From Georgenia sp. EYE_87 (GTDB lineage Bacteria > Actinomycetota > Actinomycetes > Actinomycetales > Actinomycetaceae): 64,000 nucleotides of DNA. The stretch covers positions 310,001 through 374,000 of the forward strand of contig NZ_JAHXNL010000001.1 of NCBI RefSeq assembly GCF_023148685.1, given 5' to 3'. Position numbers and translations under genes: made by a program. The notes beneath the pieces are model-generated. The model saw only the letters and a list, made by a program, of their open reading frames with translations. It did no database searches and was not told the DNA's origin. Positions 59,605-64,000 of this stretch are shown here, piece after piece (position 1 is the stretch's first letter; each line of letters starts with the position of its first letter).

Positions 59605-60719
59605 CGTCCCTTCTTGCGGCGGCGCGGCTGGGCCGCGGTGCCGAGGTGGTGCCCGGCGACGATCCCGACGCCGGTGAGGTCCTCCGTGCGGGCGCCGAGG
59701 TCCACGGCACCGCCGTCGCCCGTCTCGCCCGCAGCGGCACGCCGGCGCTCGCGCCGGTCCAGCACCATCTTGGTGTGCTTGACCACCGCCTCGTTCCGCT
59801 CCCGCAGTGCGACCTCGAGGGGTGCGGCGAGGAAGACCGAGGACAGGGAGGAGAGCAGCATGCCGACGAAGAGCGCCAACGCGATGTCGCGCAGCGTCCC
59901 GGCGCCGAGCAGGAAGGCGCCGACGAACAGGATCGCGGCGACCGGCAGAAGACCCGTGACGGAGGTGTTGATCGAGCGGACCAGCGTCTGGTTCACGGCC
60001 AGGTTGGAGCCCTCGGCGTAGGTGCGCTTGTCCTGCGTGTACAGGTCGGCGTTGTTCTCCCGGACCTTGTCGAAGACGACCACGGTGTCGTAGAGGGAGT
60101 AGCCGAGGATCGTCAGGAACCCGATGACGGACGCGGGCGTGACCTCGAAGCCGACGGCGGCGTACACCCCGACCGTGACCACCAGGTCGTGCAGCAGCGC
60201 CCCCACGGCGCCCAGCGCCATGGTCCAGGTGCGGAAGTACAGCGACATGCCGACGGTGATGATGACGAGGAACAGCAGCAGGCCCTGGAGGGCCTTGCCG
60301 GTGACGTCGGCACCCCAGCTGGGGCCGACGAAGGTGGCGGCGACGTTCTCGGGCGGGACGTCGTACGCCTCCGCCAGCGCCCCCTGCACCTCGGTGGTCT
60401 CCTCGTTCGTGAGGCGCTCGGTCTGCACGCGGACCGAGTCGCTGCCGACGGCGGAGACGCGCGGCGGCTCGCCGGCCCCCAGGTCCGCGAGGACCTGGTT
60501 GGCCGGCTCCTGGGCGGTGGTGGACGCGCCCGAGACCGTGAACTGGGACCCGCCGCGGAACTCGATGCCGGGGTTGATGCCCCTGATGGCCAGCACGAGG
60601 ACCGAGGCGACCATCAGGAGGGCGCCGACGGTGAACCAGAGCTTGCGCCGGCCGATGAAGTCGATGGAACGACGGCCGGTGTAGAGCTCGTTGCCGATCT
60701 GGGAGAACGACGCCATCAC
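59601..60719 (-). CDS. secF: Protein translocase subunit SecF
   Basis: A 372-residue RND-type subunit that works with SecD to pull secreted proteins through SecYEG using the proton motive force. RKLWFTVGALLMVASVLVLAIRG is helix 1; GIEFRGGSQF is the conserved start of the first extracytoplasmic domain. Five further helices include VIGFLTILGYSLYDTVVVFDKVREN and NQTLVRSINTSVTGLLPV. The tail is basic (QPRRRKKGR). GTG at 60719 or ATG at 60716 both overlap the secD stop. Confidence 0.95.
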   Translation of the reverse strand: MMASFSQIGNELYTGRRSIDFIGRRKLWFTVGALLMVASVLVLAIRGINPGIEFRGGSQFTVSGASTTAQEPANQVLADLGAGEPPRVSAVGSDSVRVQTERLTNEETTEVQGALAEAYDVPPENVAATFVGPSWGADVTGKALQGLLLFLVIITVGMSLYFRTWTMALGAVGALLHDLVVTVGVYAAVGFEVTPASVIGFLTILGYSLYDTVVVFDKVRENNADLYTQDKRTYAEGSNLAVNQTLVRSINTSVTGLLPVAAILFVGAFLLGAGTLRDIALALFVGMLLSSLSSVFLAAPLEVALRERNEAVVKHTKMVLDRRERRRAAAGETGDGGAVDLGARTEDLTGVGIVAGHHLGTAAQPRRRKKGR

Positions 60720-62980
60720 CGCTCACCTCCGGTGGTCGAGGGGTCGGTATCTTCGCCGGCGGGGTCCTCCACGGCCGGCGAACGGTCGTCGTCCGCGGCC
60801 GTGCCGGGGGCGGGACGCGGGAGCACGCTGGTGCCGTCTGTCGCGGCGCCGCCGACGGCGGTCGGGCCGCCGTCGGCGTCGGGAGCGGCAGCCTCGGTCG
60901 CGGACGTCGCGCCGTCGCCGTCGCCCGGACCCGCTGCGCCGGCGGCGCCGGCGGCGCCGTTCTCCTCGGCGAGCCTGCGAGCCTCCGCCCGCTCGGCCGC
61001 CCGGCGCTCCGCGATCGTCAGCCGGCGACCGCTCTCGTCCACCCGCGGCGCGGGCAGCGAGGGGGTGGGTGCCGCGGTGATGTCCGTGGAGGCGTCGGCG
61101 GGCGCACCCGCGCCGGCCGTGGCACCGGCGGACGCTCCCGCGCCGCCCGACGGGGATCCGCCGCGACCGCGCGGTCCCCCGCCCGCGGTCGACCGCGTCG
61201 CCGCGGAGGAGCCGACGCCGGCGCCGACGAGCTCACGCTCGCCGTCGTGGGTGCCCGCGGTGACGGCGGCGGGGGCGCGGAACTGTCCCCGTCCGCGGTA
61301 GGTGGCCGACGTCGCCCCGAGGCTCTCCGGCGAGAGCCCGGAGAGGCGGTGGCCCTGGCCGAAGAACTGCGTGCGGACGAGCAGCAGCATGACCGGGTGG
61401 GTGAACATGAACACGACGACGACGTCCACGAGGGTGACCAGGCCGAGCGTGAACGCGAAGCCCTGCACGCCGCCGACGGCGAGGAAGTACAGCACCGCTG
61501 CGGCGGTGAAGTTCACGGCGTCGGAGGCCAGGATCGTGCGCCGGGCGCGCGGCCAGGCGTGCCCGACGGCGGCGGCCAGCGTGCGGCCCTCGCGGACCTC
61601 GTCGCGGATCCGCTCGAAGTAGACGATGAACGAGTCCGCCGTGATGCCGACGGCGACGATCAGGCCGACGACCCCGGGCAGCGACAGCCGGTAGCCCACG
61701 AGCCAGGACATCAGCGCGATGACCCCGTAGGTGATCACACCGGCGAGCACCAGGCTGGCCACGGAGAGCAGGCCGAGCCCCTTGTACTGCCACAGCATGT
61801 AGAGCACGACCAGCCCGGCGCCGATGAGGCCGGCGAGGATGCCCTTGGACAGCTGCTCCGAGCCGAGGGTCGCAGAGATCTCGTCCTGCGACTGCACCTC
61901 GAAGTTCAGCGGCAGCGAGCCGAAGTTGAGCTGGTTGGCCAGGTTCGCGGCGGTCTCCGAGGTGAAGGAACCGCTGATCTGCGCACGGCCGTCGTAGATC
62001 GCGTTCTGCATGGTCGCGTTGGAGATGACCAGGCCGTCGAGCACGATCGCGAACTGGTTCTGCGGCGGCTGCAGGCCGAGCAGCCGCTCGCTGAACTCGC
62101 CGAAGCTCTTGGTGCCCTCGCTGTCCATCTCGAGCGAGACGACCCACTCGCCGGTGGCGGCGCCCTGGCTGTTCACGCCCATGCCCGACGACGCGGAGTC
62201 GATGTTCGTGCCCTCGAGCGAGGTGGGGCCGAGGATGAACTTCGCGCTGCCGTCCTCGAAGCAGGCGACGAGCGGGGCAGCCGGGTCGTCCTGGACCCCG
62301 CCGACGAGGTTCTCCGGGTTCGTGCAGTCGAGCGTGTAGAAGTCGTAGCTGATCTGCTCGGTGATCCAGTTCAGGTCCGACGTGTTCGCGGGCTCGGTCG
62401 CCGGCTCGGTGGCGAGCTCGCCGTCGCCGTCGGTGTCCGAGGCCTGCAGCGCCGCCGCCTCGATCTCCTCCTGGGTCGGCGGTGTCGTCGGCTCCTCGGA
62501 CGCCTCCGCGGTCGGCTCCTCGGTCGCGCCGTCGGTCGGCGTCTCCTGGGCCTCCTCCAACGCGGCGGGGTCGATCGTGCCGGGACCGGCGACGGTCAGG
62601 ACGGGCCGGAAGCGCAGCTGTGCCGACCGACGCACCAGGTCGAGCGTCTCCTCGTCGGGGTTGCCGGGCAGGGCGACCACGATGTTCGAGCCGCCCTGGC
62701 TGGTGATCTCCGCCTCGGCGACGCCCGAGGCGTCCACGCGCTGGCGGATGATCTCGATGGCCTGCTGCACGTCCTCCTGCGTGACCTCCGAGTTGTCGGT
62801 GGTCTTCGGCGTGAGGATCAGCTGGGTGCCGCCCTCGAGGTCGAGGGCCAGCCGCGGCGTCATCGAGGCCTCCTCGGTCAGCCTCGAGCCGGCGAACAGC
62901 GAGCCGAACAGGGCGATCAGGAGAACGGCGAGGAGGCCGAGCGTGCGGCGGGGGCGTTCTCTCGTCTGGCGTTGCGCCAC
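60716..62980 (-). CDS. secD: Protein translocase subunit SecD, with long acidic insert and tail
   Basis: A 754-residue SecD. Helix 1 LGLLAVLLIALFGSLFAGSRL, then LALDLEGGTQLIL and the P1 domain. The helix bundle has ILAGLIGAGLVVLYMLWQYKG, GLIVAVGITADSFIVYFERIRDE and AVNFTAAAVLYFLAVGGVQGFA. It is longer than the usual 550-620. A Thr/Glu-rich insert (about residues 145-200, EETPTDGATEEPTAEASEE) lies in the first extracytoplasmic domain. A cytoplasmic tail of some 190 residues is rich in Gly/Ala/Pro/Asp, with RRLTIAERRAAERAEARRLAE as its only helical part. ATG at 62980. Confidence 0.94.
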   Translation of the reverse strand: MAQRQTRERPRRTLGLLAVLLIALFGSLFAGSRLTEEASMTPRLALDLEGGTQLILTPKTTDNSEVTQEDVQQAIEIIRQRVDASGVAEAEITSQGGSNIVVALPGNPDEETLDLVRRSAQLRFRPVLTVAGPGTIDPAALEEAQETPTDGATEEPTAEASEEPTTPPTQEEIEAAALQASDTDGDGELATEPATEPANTSDLNWITEQISYDFYTLDCTNPENLVGGVQDDPAAPLVACFEDGSAKFILGPTSLEGTNIDSASSGMGVNSQGAATGEWVVSLEMDSEGTKSFGEFSERLLGLQPPQNQFAIVLDGLVISNATMQNAIYDGRAQISGSFTSETAANLANQLNFGSLPLNFEVQSQDEISATLGSEQLSKGILAGLIGAGLVVLYMLWQYKGLGLLSVASLVLAGVITYGVIALMSWLVGYRLSLPGVVGLIVAVGITADSFIVYFERIRDEVREGRTLAAAVGHAWPRARRTILASDAVNFTAAAVLYFLAVGGVQGFAFTLGLVTLVDVVVVFMFTHPVMLLLVRTQFFGQGHRLSGLSPESLGATSATYRGRGQFRAPAAVTAGTHDGERELVGAGVGSSAATRSTAGGGPRGRGGSPSGGAGASAGATAGAGAPADASTDITAAPTPSLPAPRVDESGRRLTIAERRAAERAEARRLAEENGAAGAAGAAGPGDGDGATSATEAAAPDADGGPTAVGGAATDGTSVLPRPAPGTAADDDRSPAVEDPAGEDTDPSTTGGER

Positions 62981-63032
62981 CGGTGTCTTCTCTCGTGCAG
63001 GGCGCGCCGGGGCGCGCTCGGGGTGGGCCGGG

Positions 63033-63515
63033 TCAGGCGCGGGGGGCGGTGCCGGTGCCCGGCTCGCCGCCCTCGTCCTCGCGGGCGAGCCGGCCGGTGC
63101 CGTCGACCTCCGGGCCGCCCGGGCGGAACTCCCGCTCGGGGCCGGTGGTCCCCGCGTCGAGCGCGGAGGCGTCGTCGGGGACGACGGCGGAGGAGCCGTC
63201 GGGGACGACCGCGGAGGAACCGCCCTCGGCCAGGTCCTCGTCGTCGACGACGGCGAACGGGGGCTCCTTGACCTCCTTGATGGCGCTCCTGAGCCAGATC
63301 GTCTCGACGCCGGAGGGGCTCTCGAGGGTCACCACGTCGCCGTCGATGTCGACCACACGACCGAAGAACCCACCGATCGTCATCACGGACGCACCGGGCA
63401 CGACGGTGTTGTTCAGCATCTCGCGCTGAGCGGCCGCCTGCTTCTTCCCGCGGCTCGTGACGAACCACATCATGCCGATCATGAGGGCGAGGAAGATGAT
63501 GATTGTGGGATCCAT
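63033..63515 (-). CDS. yajC: Preprotein translocase subunit YajC
   Basis: A 160-residue YajC, the small SecDF partner. One transmembrane helix (PTIIIFLALMIGMMWFVTS) then RGKKQAAAQREMLNNTVVPGASVMTIGGFFGRV, the conserved SH3-like core. The last 70 residues are an acidic, low-complexity tail with GSSAVVPDGSSAVVPD, a 24-bp in-frame duplication. The MDPTII start at 63515 follows GGAG; a longer GTG start at 63554 is less likely. TAGACT at 63558-63563 is a likely -10. Confidence 0.93.
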   Translation of the reverse strand: MDPTIIIFLALMIGMMWFVTSRGKKQAAAQREMLNNTVVPGASVMTIGGFFGRVVDIDGDVVTLESPSGVETIWLRSAIKEVKEPPFAVVDDEDLAEGGSSAVVPDGSSAVVPDDASALDAGTTGPEREFRPGGPEVDGTGRLAREDEGGEPGTGTAPRA

Positions 63516-63649
63516 CGGGTTCGGGCTCCGGTCGCGTTCGGGGGCGGTAACCACACGAGTCTAGGCGCACCGCCGGGAGTGCCGGTACCAGCGCCCGGTC
63601 CCCGGGCGCGGCGCGGTTCCGCGTGGAGCGGCGCCGGCGCCGGTGCTCC

Positions 63650-64000
63650 TCAGCCGAACAGCGTGCCGTCGCCGGGGCGTTCGAGCCCGAGGTGCTCGTA
63701 CGCGGCGGCGGTGGCCATCCGCCCGCGCGGGGTGCGCACCACGAGCCCCTCGCGCACCAGGAACGGCTCGGCGACCGTCTCGACGGTCTCGGGCTCCTCG
63801 CCCACTGTCACCGCCAGCGTCGTCAGCCCCACCGGGCCGCCGCCGAAGCGTGAGCACAACGCCTGCAGGACGGCCCGGTCGAGCCGGTCCAGGCCGAGAC
63901 GGTCCACCTCGAACACGTCCAGCGCGCCGTGCGCGGCGGCGAGGTCGAGCAGCCCGGTGCCGCGCACCTGCGCGAAGTCCTGGACGCGGCGGAGCAGCCG
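63650..64000 (-). CDS. ruvB: Holliday junction branch migration helicase RuvB, C-terminal fragment (runs off the window)
   Basis: The final 116 codons of Ruv[39 protein letters not shown], then VEPFLV-type [22 protein letters not shown] and AAAYEHLGL. This is the winged-helix DNA-binding domain of the RuvAB motor subunit. The reading frame stays open to the window edge. It precedes yajC-secD-secF, the usual actinobacterial order. Confidence 0.95.
   Translation of the reverse strand, partial: RLLRRVQDFAQVRGTGLLDLAAAHGALDVFEVDRLGLDRLDRAVLQALCSRFGGGPVGLTTLAVTVGEEPETVETVAEPFLVREGLVVRTPRGRMATAAAYEHLGLERPGDGTLFG

Overview
The window reads as a chromosomal stretch of a very high-GC actinobacterium, most likely order Micrococcales (a Cellulomonas/Georgenia/Beutenbergia-type relative). 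This is inferred from gene content and order: gmk-rpoZ-coaBC-metK, the pyrR-B-C-carA-carB-pyrF operon, mihF, the aro cluster with an AroK-AroB fusion, alaS/rpsD/rarA, hisS, and relA-apt-secF-secD-yajC-ruvB. No rRNA, tRNA, CRISPR array, phage gene or insertion sequence was found by eye.

Layout. 1-4.1 kb (minus strand): start of metK, coaBC, rpoZ, gmk, mihF, pyrF. 4.2-11.7 kb: the pyrimidine operon with 4-base stop/start overlaps; a candidate PyrR-binding RNA loop abuts the pyrR ribosome-binding site. 11.8-13.6 kb: pncC/cinA, nusB, efp. 13.7-14.8 kb: a SatD-family protein with a small membrane partner, preceded by a leaderless promoter carrying two matched palindromes. 14.9-20.8 kb: shikimate pathway genes (a divergent second shikimate kinase, an AroKB fusion, aroC, aroE) plus a prepilin peptidase. 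20.9-28.5 kb: mltG, ruvX, alaS, two small membrane proteins, rpsD, rarA.

28.6-34.6 kb is a plus-strand accessory block: an MMPL exporter, a decayed MFS gene (frameshift, internal deletion, nonsense codon), a large FAD/NAD(P)-binding protein and a small membrane protein. 34.6-39.4 kb returns to the minus strand: aspS, a GNAT protein, a GH3 lipoprotein and a YciO-type protein. 39.6-46.0 kb is a second plus-strand block: an MFS transporter, then a self-contained transcription unit of a cellulose-synthase-like GT2, a membrane-fusion-like protein and a GH81 endo-beta-1,3-glucanase lipoprotein. I read this unit as a candidate beta-glucan (possibly curdlan-type) synthesis and export locus. It is the most interesting functional hypothesis here. 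46.2-48.3 kb holds a DEAD-box helicase. 48.4-54.1 kb holds hisS followed by two coupled dynamin-like GTPases, then an MBL hydrolase. 54.3-56.4 kb holds a DUF349 protein with a structured leader. 56.5-64 kb holds relA, apt, secF, secD, yajC and the 3' end of ruvB.

Two genome-style features recur. First, many start codons lie 6-7 bases after a TAG/CAG-NN-T -10 box with no Shine-Dalgarno sequence, which indicates leaderless mRNAs. Second, many intergenic gaps and several protein linkers contain locus-specific degenerate tandem repeats. In at least three places the repeat unit includes the stop codon of the neighbouring gene.
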